A DNA stretch of 13,604 bases, taken from the NCBI GenBank assembly GCA_035472475.1, contig DATIPA010000229.1, positions 1 through 13,604 of the forward strand, given 5' to 3'. Origin of the DNA: JAFAXD01 sp035472475 (GTDB lineage Bacteria > Pseudomonadota > Alphaproteobacteria > Rhizobiales > Xanthobacteraceae). Under the pieces are notes generated by a model. The model was not told the DNA's origin. It ran no database searches and saw only the letters and a list, made by a program, of their open reading frames with translations. Of this stretch, positions 1 through 6,111 are shown piece by piece. A program made the position numbers and the translations under genes. Position 1 is the first letter of the stretch. Every line of letters begins with the position of its first letter.

Positions 1-28
1 TCCGCCGCCGCTCGCGCTCGAGATCCGA

Positions 29-250
29 TCAGGTCTCGTATTTGAATGAGAGTGCAACGCGGGTTCGAAACGCGGTCACCTTCCCGCCTTCGACTTTCAT
101 ATCCATTTTAACCACCTCAGCAACACGCAGATCACGTATCGAACTCGCGGCTATTTCGACGGCGCGTCGGCCCGCATCCTCCCAAGAAGTGCTGCTCTCT
201 CCGACAACGTCAACAATCCGGTAGACGCTCTGCGCTTGCCGCTTTGCCAT
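29..250 (-). CDS. Dodecin family protein
   Basis: This 73-residue protein has the length and layout of a dodecin, a small protein that forms hollow dodecamers and in characterised members binds flavins in the cytoplasm. A beta strand with the VYRIVDVVG motif (residues 9-17) is followed by a helix starting TSWEDAGRRAVE (21-32), then DLRVAEVV (40-47) and a C-terminal strand ending LSFKYE. The start is well supported by GGGAGG five bases upstream of the ATG. In classical flavin-binding dodecins such as those of Mycobacterium and Thermus, a Trp in the motif WFEV or WAEV stacks on the flavin. Here that position (residue 43, in RVAEV) is Val, so the protein belongs to the Trp-less subtype and flavin binding should not be assumed. 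It stands alone, transcribed toward the left window edge. Confidence 0.9.
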   Translation of the reverse strand: MAKRQAQSVYRIVDVVGESSTSWEDAGRRAVEIAASSIRDLRVAEVVKMDMKVEGGKVTAFRTRVALSFKYET

Positions 251-614
251 GACATCCTCCCGTTGCAGGTTGTGTCGCCCTAAAGGGCGCGGCGCTCAGT
301 CATGTTATCAGTATTCGACCGGCCAACCCAGCACCCCTACCGAACGGATTGCTGTCGCCCGCGTGAGCCTCTTCAATATTGATTGGGTGGAAGGTCGTCG
401 TGGTTGGGTCGGATGAAATCAGCGTCGACACAGCCGCGGATGTCAATGCCGAGGGATTGCTGCTCCGTTGGCCCAAGCCGGCCCGGCTTTGGCGAAGGTG
501 GAAGCTGGGGTCGGTAGCAAGACAGAAGCGTGCTGCGGGGCGCCGTCACACGCATGTCGGCAATACTTGCGACAAATTCCGTCACTGTCAGGGTTCGATC
601 GGAAGGCGGATCGA
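251..614. other. Gene-poor stretch, no convincing gene
   Basis: Short open frames exist on both strands here but none has a good ribosome binding site, a recognisable motif or consistent codon bias. A small palindrome (GCCCT-AA-AGGGC, about 274-285) lies upstream of the dodecin gene and could be part of its 5' region. No RNA gene was recognised. The stretch may carry the promoters of the dodecin gene (leftward) and of the small gene at 615 (rightward). Confidence 0.5.
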
Positions 615-926
615 ATGGCCACGAGCTACCTGGTTGCCATCCGATGGCACAGCGGACGCCATGAGGTCATAGCCGAGTGCGATGATGTCCGGTTTCCGGA
701 TTTCGATCGCGCAAAGCTGCGCGCGCCGTTTCGAGAATTGCCGCTCGCCGGCGGCGAACGCGACAGCTGCGTGCTTGTTGTCCGAGAGGAAGTTGAGCCT
801 TGCATCGGCGCCGGTCTGCGGTCTTGGTTCGAGGGTGACGCCAAGGAGGCCCAGTTTTTCATTCTGCGCTATGCGCAGGATTGGAAGACAATCTATCGAC
901 TTCTTGCTCATCCCGCCGCCAAATAG
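615..926 (+). CDS. Hypothetical protein, 103 residues
   Basis: I do not recognise this protein. It would be 103 residues, with no signal peptide or membrane segment, and it carries an acidic, aromatic-containing C-terminal part (SWFEGDAKEAQFFILRY, about residues 72-88). The ATG at 615 is preceded by GGAAGG at 601-606, a good ribosome binding site, and third codon positions are GC-rich, which favours this frame. An open frame on the opposite strand (588-911) overlaps it but lacks a comparable binding site. The gene ends 13 bases before the stop of the convergent Bug receptor gene. An upstream in-frame start at 468 exists but has no visible support. Whether it is really translated is uncertain. 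Confidence 0.45.
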   Translation: MATSYLVAIRWHSGRHEVIAECDDVRFPDFDRAKLRAPFRELPLAGGERDSCVLVVREEVEPCIGAGLRSWFEGDAKEAQFFILRYAQDWKTIYRLLAHPAAK

Positions 927-939
927 CGGAGGCCGACGC

Positions 940-1899
940 TTATTTGATGCCGGCGGCCCTGATGAGTCTTCCGTTTGCGACGATCTCGTCGGCTACGCGC
1001 TTGTCGAACTCGGCGGGCGTCAACGGCAATGGGTCGACCGCAAGCTGCGTCAGCTTGGCGCGGGTTATTGGCGATTGCAGCACCTTCGTGGTCGCGGCGT
1101 AGAACGTGTCAACGATCGCCTGCGAAGTTTTGGCTGGCATGAACACGCCGTACCAGATCGTGTAGTCGGAATCGGGATAGCCGGCTTCGAGCGAGGTTGG
1201 AACCTCTGCCAAAGCGTCGGCTCGGGTCGGTGTACTGACTGCGAGCGCCAGGAGGCGCCCGTCGCGCACAAGCGGGATCGCGGTCGAGATTGGGCAGTAG
1301 TAGAAGTCGATGCGTCCCGCCAACACGTCGGCGAGCGCCTCCGGTCCGCCCTTGTAGGGAATGTGGGTCGCTTCAAATTTCGCGCTCAGGCGCAGTCGCT
1401 CAGCGCTGATATGGGTCGCAGTCCCGACGCCCGCTGAACCATAGTTGAACGCACCCGGCCTGGCCTTTGCGGCGGCGACCAGGTCCTGCAACGTGCGCCA
1501 GCCCTTGCTCGGCGAAACCACCAGCACGTTGGCGTTCTTGCCGAGAGCGACGGCTGCGCGCAGGTCGGCCGCGACATTGTAGGGCAGGTTGGGAACGATC
1601 CACGGCGCGATCGTATGCGCCGAGGAGTTGGCCAGGATCGTGTAGCCGTCCGGCTCCGCGGCGACCACCGCGCCCACTCCAATCGTGCCGCCGGCCCCGC
1701 CGCGGTTCTCCACGACGATCGGCTGGCCGAGCTGCGTTGAAAGTTCTTCAAACACAACACGGGGGATCACGTCGGTCGCGCTTCCGGCGCTGAATGGAAT
1801 GAAGGCTTTGATCGGCTTGGCCGGCCAACTCTCGGCGAACGCGGTGGCGTTGATGCCGACCAGCACAACCACGCATGCAAGCCATCGTCGCAGAATCAT
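940..1899 (-). CDS. Bug/TctC-family periplasmic solute-binding protein
   Basis: This 319-residue protein is a tripartite tricarboxylate transporter-type receptor of the Bug family, which in the periplasm binds small carboxylated solutes. A signal peptide (residues 1-22, charged RR at 4-5, hydrophobic core, AFA cleavage site) precedes the mature start ESWPAKPI. Family hallmarks follow: IPFSAGSATDVIPR (34-47, with Asp43 at the usual ligand-binding turn), VENRGGAGG (63-71), PDGYT (83-87), NYGSAGVGTATH (152-163) and HIPYKGGPEAL (179-189). The length is typical. The SD is weak (GAGAAA just before the ATG). No TctA or TctB membrane genes are adjacent, so it is an orphan receptor; families with many such orphans share a few membrane complexes or serve signalling. 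The ligand cannot be predicted from sequence. Confidence 0.93.
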   Translation of the reverse strand: MILRRWLACVVVLVGINATAFAESWPAKPIKAFIPFSAGSATDVIPRVVFEELSTQLGQPIVVENRGGAGGTIGVGAVVAAEPDGYTILANSSAHTIAPWIVPNLPYNVAADLRAAVALGKNANVLVVSPSKGWRTLQDLVAAAKARPGAFNYGSAGVGTATHISAERLRLSAKFEATHIPYKGGPEALADVLAGRIDFYYCPISTAIPLVRDGRLLALAVSTPTRADALAEVPTSLEAGYPDSDYTIWYGVFMPAKTSQAIVDTFYAATTKVLQSPITRAKLTQLAVDPLPLTPAEFDKRVADEIVANGRLIRAAGIK

Positions 1900-2091
1900 T
1901 TGTTTCTCAATCGAGCTTGAGAGCTCCAGTTACAGCCCGCAAAATACAAAGACTACGATTTCAGCGATGGCGCAGCCTCGTTTTCTCGTTCTGAGCATTC
2001 CCACGAACCGTCCGGCAGTCGAAAATCCGGAACGCAGCCGCAAGCTGGCCTTTGGACCTGCCGCCGGCACTGTCCAACACAATCGTGTCGT

Positions 2092-2178
2092 TGGTGCCCC
2101 TGGCCGGACTCGAACCAGCACGATGTTGCCACCACCTGATTTTGAGTCAGGCGCGTCTACCAATTCCGCCACAGGGGC
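2092..2178 (-). tRNA. tRNA-Leu (anticodon CAA)
   Basis: Read on the minus strand, the 87-base gene folds as a class II tRNA. The acceptor stem is GCCCCTG paired with CAGGGGC, the D arm contains AATTGGTAGAC, and the anticodon stem CCTGA/TCAGG encloses the loop CTCAAAA, giving anticodon CAA for UUG codons. A long variable arm (GGTGGCAACATC) and a T arm with TTCGAGT follow. The 3' CCA is encoded (2092-2094). The long variable arm and D loop match bacterial leucine tRNAs. Confidence 0.97.
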
Positions 2179-2187
2179 CGCGCGCGG

Positions 2188-2215
2188 ACTATAGCGGCCG
2201 ACCTGAGAGGGTCAA
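2188..2215 (-). promoter_or_regulatory. Sigma70-type promoter of tRNA-Leu
   Basis: On the minus strand TTGACC (2210-2215) and TATAGT (2188-2193) are separated by 16 bases. The predicted transcription start falls only about three bases before the mature tRNA 5' end at 2178, flanked by a GC-rich discriminator (CCGCGCGCG), as expected for a stable-RNA promoter. Confidence 0.75.
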
Positions 2216-2354
2216 CCGCTGGCCCCGACGCAAGCGGATTGGTCCTTGCCGCCGCAACACCAGCGCTCGTCGCTCGGGCCACGAAAATCAATCGATGAAC
2301 ACGATTTGACTTGCCCGAGGTCGGCCGGGCGCGGCTTATAAGCGCTGTCTGACC

Positions 2355-2361
2355 AAGGAGG
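2355..2361 (+). promoter_or_regulatory. Ribosome binding site fixing the TTG start of dsbB
   Basis: AAGGAGG ends nine bases before the TTG at 2371. No ATG or GTG in the same frame is better placed, so the strong site decides for the rare TTG start. Confidence 0.75.
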
Positions 2362-2370
2362 TTTCCCATT

Positions 2371-2907
2371 TTGGTTGCAGCCAGCCAGGCGGTCCCAGCG
2401 ACCCGTTCGCCGCTGTTCCTCGCATCGTTCGCGATTGCAATCGCCAGCGCAGCGACGATCCTGGGCGCGTACTTCTTTCAATACGTGATGGGATTGCCGC
2501 CGTGCCCGCTCTGCCTCCAGCAGCGCATTCCCTATTACTTTGCCATTCCGTTCGCCCTTCTTTTGGCAGTGGCGGTGTTGCGGGGCGCGCGGACGAGTCT
2601 CGTTCGGGGCGGGCTTGCCACGCTGGCGGTGGTGATGATGCTCGGGGTGTTACTCGGTGCCTATCACGCCGGGGTCGAATGGAAGCTGTGGGCGGGGCCG
2701 ACGGATTGTACGGGCCCGATCAGCGATTTTGGCTCGACCGGCAACCTGCTGCGGCAGATGGAGATGACCAGCATCGTACGCTGCGATGAGGCCGCCTGGC
2801 GGTTCCTTGGTTTGTCGCTCGCCGGCTACAACGTGCTGATCTCGGCCGTTCTCGCCGGACTGGCGATCGGGGCCGTGGCCCTGAACCAGCGCCAGGAAAA
2901 GATCTAA
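2371..2907 (+). CDS. dsbB: Disulfide bond formation protein B (DsbB family)
   Basis: DsbB is an inner-membrane protein that reoxidises the periplasmic thiol oxidase DsbA and passes the electrons to quinone. The 178-residue product has four predicted membrane helices (about 14-36, 54-71, 79-98 and 147-170). The first redox pair is CPLC at Cys45-Cys48 in the context LPPCPLCLQQR, with the conserved Gln50/Arg52 region next to it. The second pair is Cys113 and Cys138 in the second periplasmic loop (EWKLWAGPTDC and VRCDE). All four essential cysteines are therefore present. The gene uses a TTG start behind an excellent AAGGAGG. It stands alone; no dsbA is nearby. Confidence 0.95.
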   Translation: MVAASQAVPATRSPLFLASFAIAIASAATILGAYFFQYVMGLPPCPLCLQQRIPYYFAIPFALLLAVAVLRGARTSLVRGGLATLAVVMMLGVLLGAYHAGVEWKLWAGPTDCTGPISDFGSTGNLLRQMEMTSIVRCDEAAWRFLGLSLAGYNVLISAVLAGLAIGAVALNQRQEKI

Positions 2908-3060
2908 ACCGCGAAGCCCGCGAAGGTCTCTTGGCAGCCAGCACTCGGCATGCTGCCGCCCTCCCGACGGTACTGTCGCTTTCGACGCGGAGGCGCGCCG
3001 GTGCCAATACACGTCAAAAGCGTATGAAAATTTAGCTCGACTACTGCTTGCGCCGGATTT

Positions 3061-3088
3061 TTGGTCGTCGAATATTCGATTTTATAAT
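3061..3088 (+). promoter_or_regulatory. Candidate sigma70-type promoter with palindromic spacer
   Basis: TTGGTC (3061-3066) and a perfect TATAAT (3083-3088) are 16 bases apart in an AT-rich stretch unusual for this window. The spacer contains the perfect 12-bp palindrome TCGAATATTCGA (3068-3079), placed where a repressor or activator dimer could act. It would transcribe toward the small ORF at 3214, giving a leader of about 120 bases. Inferred from sequence only. Confidence 0.4.
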
Positions 3089-3115
3089 CAGTCGCTTATG
3101 ACAAAAGCGCTGGAT

Positions 3116-3131
3116 TGTGACCAGCGTCACT
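3116..3131 (+). promoter_or_regulatory. CRP-type operator-like site
   Basis: TGTGA-N6-TCACT matches the enterobacterial CRP consensus TGTGA-N6-TCACA at nine of ten bases. It lies downstream of the TATAAT at 3083-3088 and just upstream of the second promoter-like pair at 3144-3170. A CRP/FNR-superfamily regulator could therefore repress the first promoter or activate the second. Alphaproteobacterial regulators of this family vary in specificity, so the binder is unknown. Confidence 0.35.
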
Positions 3132-3143
3132 CCCTCCGCGGCC

Positions 3144-3170
3144 GGAAGCCGATAGGGTTACATCAACGTT
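3144..3170 (+). promoter_or_regulatory. Possible EcfG-like (general stress sigma) promoter
   Basis: GGAAG (3144-3148) and CGTT (3167-3170) lie 18 bases apart. They resemble the GGAAC / CGTT promoter of the alphaproteobacterial general stress sigma factor EcfG with one mismatch. The predicted start would give a leader of roughly 35 bases to the ATG at 3214. Short motifs like this occur by chance, so this is tentative. Confidence 0.25.
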
Positions 3171-3213
3171 AAGCACTGGTCGCCGGGGTGAACGAGCGAC
3201 AGGGGAGAATCCA

Positions 3214-3339
3214 ATGCATACGGACAAAAGGCTTGAGCGCTCGGACGCGCATGCGCGCAAGGGCCTCTTCGATCGGCTCGCCGATGCCATTTACGAAGCG
3301 AGCCTCCGCCGCACCCTCCGTTCCATCAAAGCGCACTAG
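3214..3339 (+). CDS. Small basic protein, 41 residues (unknown)
   Basis: The ATG is preceded by AGGGGAGA (3201-3208), a good ribosome binding site, and the frame runs to TAG at 3337-3339. The peptide begins MHTDKRLERSD and is rich in Arg, Lys and His. Residues about 18-38 (starting GLFDRLADAI) can form an amphipathic helix with a basic C-terminal face. I do not recognise the family. It recalls the small Arg-rich DUF1127 proteins of alphaproteobacteria in size and charge, but I cannot align it to their consensus. Three promoter-like or operator-like elements lie upstream and three hairpins downstream, ending in a terminator, which makes this look like a self-contained transcription unit of about 400 bases. 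Confidence 0.55.
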   Translation: MHTDKRLERSDAHARKGLFDRLADAIYEASLRRTLRSIKAH

Positions 3340-3349
3340 GGTTTTCTGG

Positions 3350-3381
3350 CTTCGCGGCCGCTCACCCCGCGGCCGTTGAAG
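3350..3381 (+). repeat. Hairpin 1 of a three-hairpin array
   Basis: CGGCCGC (3355-3361) pairs with GCGGCCG (3369-3375) around the loop TCACCCC. CTTC (3350-3353) and GAAG (3378-3381) extend the stem past a small internal loop. No T-tract follows. It starts 11 bases after the stop of the 41-codon ORF. Confidence 0.5.
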
Positions 3382-3382
3382 A

Positions 3383-3406
3383 GTGGAGTCCCCCCCATCA
3401 CTCCAC
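3383..3406 (+). repeat. Hairpin 2 of a three-hairpin array
   Basis: GTGGAGT (3383-3389) pairs perfectly with ACTCCAC (3400-3406) around a ten-base loop that is almost all C (seven consecutive C residues). It lies directly between hairpins 1 and 3, with one and four bases between them. Confidence 0.5.
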
Positions 3407-3410
3407 GCAT

Positions 3411-3453
3411 GTCGCCCTCGACCTCGCCCCAAGGTCGGGGGCGACTCATTTTC
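3411..3453 (+). terminator. Intrinsic terminator (hairpin 3 plus T-rich tail)
   Basis: A 14-bp stem (3411-3424 with 3432-3445, thirteen Watson-Crick pairs and one G-U) closes a seven-base loop CGCCCCA and is followed by TCATTTTC. This is the best intrinsic terminator in the window. It separates the small ORF unit from the cupin gene and could be the 3' end of a small RNA carrying the three hairpins. Confidence 0.7.
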
Positions 3454-3553
3454 GGGGCCCGCGTTTCGCGCGTCTCACCATTGCGCAAGACCGTCGCGCG
3501 CTGACGCTGCAGACCGCGCATGATAGTCTCCGTGCGGATGAAAGATGATCAGC

Positions 3554-3558
3554 GGAGG
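3554..3558 (+). promoter_or_regulatory. Ribosome binding site deciding the cupin gene start
   Basis: GGAGG sits six bases before the ATG at 3565. Upstream in-frame ATG codons at 3520 and 3538 have no comparable site, so 3565 is preferred. Confidence 0.6.
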
Positions 3559-3564
3559 CCGGGC

Positions 3565-4449
3565 ATGAAGGTTGTCCAAGGCGACGAAATCCCACTTCTG
3601 CGTGGCCTCGAATATCGCGGCGGAATGTTTCACTCGCGCCGATTGTTGGAGGGGCAGCCCGGTGCGGTCGATAATTTCCAGCTCTCGATCGGCGTGTCGC
3701 AAGGCGATTTCTATTCGCCCCGCCATCATCACAATTTCGAGCAGATTCGCGTCGGCCTCGAGGGCACGCTCGACTACGATCGCGATGGCAAGATGTCGCC
3801 GGGGGTGGTCGGCTATTTTCCGGAAGGCGTCTATTACGGACCGCAGTCGCAAAACCCCGACGAGGTTGCGACCGCCGCGGTGCTTCAGTTCGGTGGCGCC
3901 AGCGGCAGCGGATACCTATCGAATGCCGAAGTGCGGGCCGGCATGGAGGAACTCAAGAAACACGGTGAGTTCAAGAACGGCGTCTACCGGCGGCAGGTTC
4001 CGCTTCACGGCAAGAGGAACGTCGACGGCTATCAGGCAATCTGGGAGCACAGGCACCAGCGCCCGATGGTCTATCCGGCTCCGCGATACAACAAGCCGGT
4101 CTTTATTGACGCGCGGAATTTCGAATGGGTGGCGGTCGCAGGCGCGTCTGGCGTGTTCGAGAAGCTGTTCGGCGTGTTCACCGAGCGACGAAGCGAGGCC
4201 GGCCTCGTTAAGCTCGACGCTGGGGCAAGCCATACGGTGCGAGGCCACGGCATCTATCTGGTGTTGAGCGGCACAGGCGAGATCGCCGAACAACCCATGC
4301 GCAAACTCACCACACTCTATCTCGCGCGCAGCGAAACCGCGACCATCAAGGCAAACGAGACGACCGAGCTCATGCATTTTGGGCTGCCGAATCTCGCAGG
4401 CGTGCGTATGCCCGAACGACACGTTGTCCCGGCCGAGGCGGCCGAGTAG
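3565..4449 (+). CDS. Bicupin-fold protein of unknown function
   Basis: From the ATG at 3565 the product is 294 residues; the open frame extends 45 bases further upstream. Cupin domain 1 contains SPRHHHNFEQIRVGLEGTLDY (51-71), whose His54, His56 and Glu59 resemble metal ligands of cupin motif 1, with the His-Glu spacing one residue shorter than usual. PEGVYYGP (86-93) is in the position of motif 2. A second cupin-like domain (about 185-280) has GASHTVRGHGIYLVLSGTGEI (220-240) and a TLYLARSETATI strand, with few metal-ligand candidates, so it may be structural. No signal peptide or membrane segment is seen. Cupins of this layout occur near catabolic enzymes and can be dioxygenases, isomerases or sugar-binding regulators. 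The substrate is unknown, and the hydrolase gene 115 bases downstream on the same strand gives only weak context. Confidence 0.8.
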   Translation: MKVVQGDEIPLLRGLEYRGGMFHSRRLLEGQPGAVDNFQLSIGVSQGDFYSPRHHHNFEQIRVGLEGTLDYDRDGKMSPGVVGYFPEGVYYGPQSQNPDEVATAAVLQFGGASGSGYLSNAEVRAGMEELKKHGEFKNGVYRRQVPLHGKRNVDGYQAIWEHRHQRPMVYPAPRYNKPVFIDARNFEWVAVAGASGVFEKLFGVFTERRSEAGLVKLDAGASHTVRGHGIYLVLSGTGEIAEQPMRKLTTLYLARSETATIKANETTELMHFGLPNLAGVRMPERHVVPAEAAE

Positions 4450-4451
4450 GT

Positions 4452-4491
4452 GATGCGGTGTCTGCGCCGCGCGGTCCAACTTCACCGCATC
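4452..4491 (+). terminator. Inverted repeat after cupin gene, possible terminator
   Basis: GATGCGGTG (4452-4460) pairs perfectly with CACCGCATC (4483-4491) across a 22-base loop, starting two bases after the cupin stop codon. No T-tract follows, so it could be a Rho-associated 3' structure or a regulator site for the hydrolase gene rather than an intrinsic terminator. Confidence 0.35.
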
Positions 4492-4563
4492 GGCGAGATG
4501 CTGTGATGGGTCCGTCGTCAGGCGGGCCGACTTAGCACCATCTCATTGAGCCACGAGGTCGCC

Positions 4564-5271
4564 ATGGCAACATTCGTACTCGTTCACGGTGCCTGGCACG
4601 GCGGATGGTGTTACGCGCGCGTGGCACGTCTGCTGCGTGCTGCCGGTCACGATGTCTACACGCCGACGCATACCGGGGTGGGCGAGCGCTCGCATCTCGC
4701 GGATTATCACGTCACACTCTCGACCCACATCCGCGACGTCGGCAATGTTCTCGAATACGAGAATCTATCTGACGTGATCATGTGCGGTCATTCGTACGGC
4801 GGAATGGTGATCACCGGCGTCGCTGCTGCACTCGGCGAACGGATCCGTACGCTGGTCTATCTCGATGCGTTCCTGCCGGAGGACGGTCAGTCGCTGTTCG
4901 ATCTTATTGAGCCCCAGATGGTAAACCAGTTCCTCAACCTGGTGAGATCGGGCCGCGGCCTGTTGCCTCCGATTCCCGCGGCTGCGTTCAACGTCAACGC
5001 CAAGGACGCGGTCTGGGTCGACAAGACCTGCCACCCGCAGTCATTGCTGACGTTCACCGAGGGCGTGCGGTTCAGCGGCAAGGAGGCGGCGGTCCGCAAT
5101 CGCACCTATGTGCTGGCAACCGGCTACGATATGCACGTGTTCGATCGCTTCTACCAACGGGTGAAGAACGACCCGAAATGGAAGTCATACGCGGTGCCAT
5201 GCGGCCACGACGTGATGCTCGATCGGCCTGAAGAGCTCGCCAAGATTCTGCTCGACGAAGTCCACCGGTAA
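4564..5271 (+). CDS. Alpha/beta hydrolase, methylesterase/hydroxynitrile-lyase-like
   Basis: The 235-residue protein starts MATFVLVHGAWHGGWCY, which carries the oxyanion-hole HGAWHGGW motif (8-15). The nucleophile Ser77 is in GHSYGG (75-80) and the catalytic His215 in CGHDVMLDRPEEL. Asp189 in TGYDMHVFDRFY aligns with the acid of plant methylesterases. The fold subfamily includes plant methyl esterases, hydroxynitrile lyases and bacterial esterases such as EstC. The ATG at 4564 is chosen because GAGG lies five bases upstream and the family begins at this strand; a TTG six codons earlier is in frame. It is cytoplasmic, with no signal peptide. The substrate is unknown, likely a small ester or amide. 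Its stop lies only nine bases from the end of the convergent cysQ-type gene, leaving no room for separate terminators. Confidence 0.9.
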   Translation: MATFVLVHGAWHGGWCYARVARLLRAAGHDVYTPTHTGVGERSHLADYHVTLSTHIRDVGNVLEYENLSDVIMCGHSYGGMVITGVAAALGERIRTLVYLDAFLPEDGQSLFDLIEPQMVNQFLNLVRSGRGLLPPIPAAAFNVNAKDAVWVDKTCHPQSLLTFTEGVRFSGKEAAVRNRTYVLATGYDMHVFDRFYQRVKNDPKWKSYAVPCGHDVMLDRPEELAKILLDEVHR

Positions 5272-5280
5272 TTTCTGGTT

Positions 5281-6111
5281 TCAATTGGGGTTTGGGTCAG
5301 GAAATCCCCTGGAGCAAGGCGTGCGACCCCAGGCAACGAAGGCGCGGTTGCGGAAACCCGCCTCAGCCTTGCCGTAGCGCAGGGGAGCGCCATCGCTGCC
5401 GATCACGCAACCGCCGGCGGCGACCAGCACAGCCTGACCGGCGGCGGTGTCCCACTCCATGGTCGGCGTGAGGCGGGGGTAGACATCGGCAGCTCCCTGC
5501 GCAATGACGCAGAACTTGAGCGCCGACCCCGCGCGCGCACACGACGTCACCCGTAGGCGATCCAGCAGAGCTTGCGTTTGCGGATCGAGATGTGAGCGGC
5601 TGGCAACGGCACGCAGCCCGGTCTCCGGGTAGGCGGAGGTCGTGATCGTCCGAAACTCGCTCAGCGCCGGCAGTGCCGCACCGGGCGTCACCTCGGCGCG
5701 AAACGCGGTTGCGCCCGCGACGTACATTGCTCCGCGTGCCGGCGCATACACGCATCCGGCAATCGGCTGGCCAGCTTCGATCAGCGCAACATTGACGGTG
5801 AATTCGCCATTGCGATCGATGAACTCGCGTGTGCCGTCGAGCGGGTCGACGAGCAGAAACCGTTCAGATATTGCGGCCGGCTGCTTGGGATCGAATGATT
5901 CTTCGGCCAACAACGGCACGTCAGGCAGCAGCCGATGCAATCGCTCGCGGATCAACCGTTCGGCCCCGACATCGGCCTCGCTGACCGGCGAGCCATCGGC
6001 TTTGGTCCGGACGCGGGGCGCCGCAGCGTAGATCGACATGATGAACCGGCCAGCCTGCGATGCAATGTCCCCGAACTGCGCAGCAAGTTGATTTCTGGCG
6101 TGTGCGTCCAT
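5281..6111 (-). CDS. cysQ: 3'(2'),5'-bisphosphate nucleotidase, CysQ/inositol monophosphatase family
   Basis: This 276-residue protein belongs to the Mg2+-dependent, Li+-sensitive phosphatase family. CysQ hydrolyses 3'-phosphoadenosine 5'-phosphate (PAP) to AMP, clearing the by-product of sulfate assimilation; homologues act on inositol phosphates. The metal-site motifs are LLAEES (67-72, Glu70), LLVDPLDGTREF (86-97, with Asp89 and Asp92 as ligands) and MEWDTAAGQAVL (218-229, Asp221). The REF after DGT and the FTVNVALIE strand favour CysQ over plain inositol monophosphatase. The start at 6111 (MDAHARNQ) gives the typical family length. An in-frame ATG at 6195 would add 28 residues without family similarity, and neither start has a strong SD. 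No sulfate-assimilation genes are adjacent. Confidence 0.88.
   Translation of the reverse strand: MDAHARNQLAAQFGDIASQAGRFIMSIYAAAPRVRTKADGSPVSEADVGAERLIRERLHRLLPDVPLLAEESFDPKQPAAISERFLLVDPLDGTREFIDRNGEFTVNVALIEAGQPIAGCVYAPARGAMYVAGATAFRAEVTPGAALPALSEFRTITTSAYPETGLRAVASRSHLDPQTQALLDRLRVTSCARAGSALKFCVIAQGAADVYPRLTPTMEWDTAAGQAVLVAAGGCVIGSDGAPLRYGKAEAGFRNRAFVAWGRTPCSRGFPDPNPN

Noticed and set aside
588..911. Minus-strand open frame of 107 codons
   Set aside because: It overlaps the plus-strand gene at 615-926, has no good ribosome binding site and shows no recognised motif. The plus strand is better supported, though not certain.
682..1437. Plus-strand open frame of 251 codons
   Set aside because: It runs antisense through the Bug receptor gene, whose family motifs are certain; the frame is a GC-rich shadow.
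1930..2172. Minus-strand open frame starting MAELVDAPDSKSGGG
   Set aside because: It is a translation of the tRNA-Leu gene and its flank; the sequence is a well-known false protein from leucine tRNAs.
2306..2342. TTGACT and TATAAG as a dsbB promoter
   Set aside because: The two boxes are 25 bases apart, too far for a sigma70 promoter. The real dsbB promoter was not identified.
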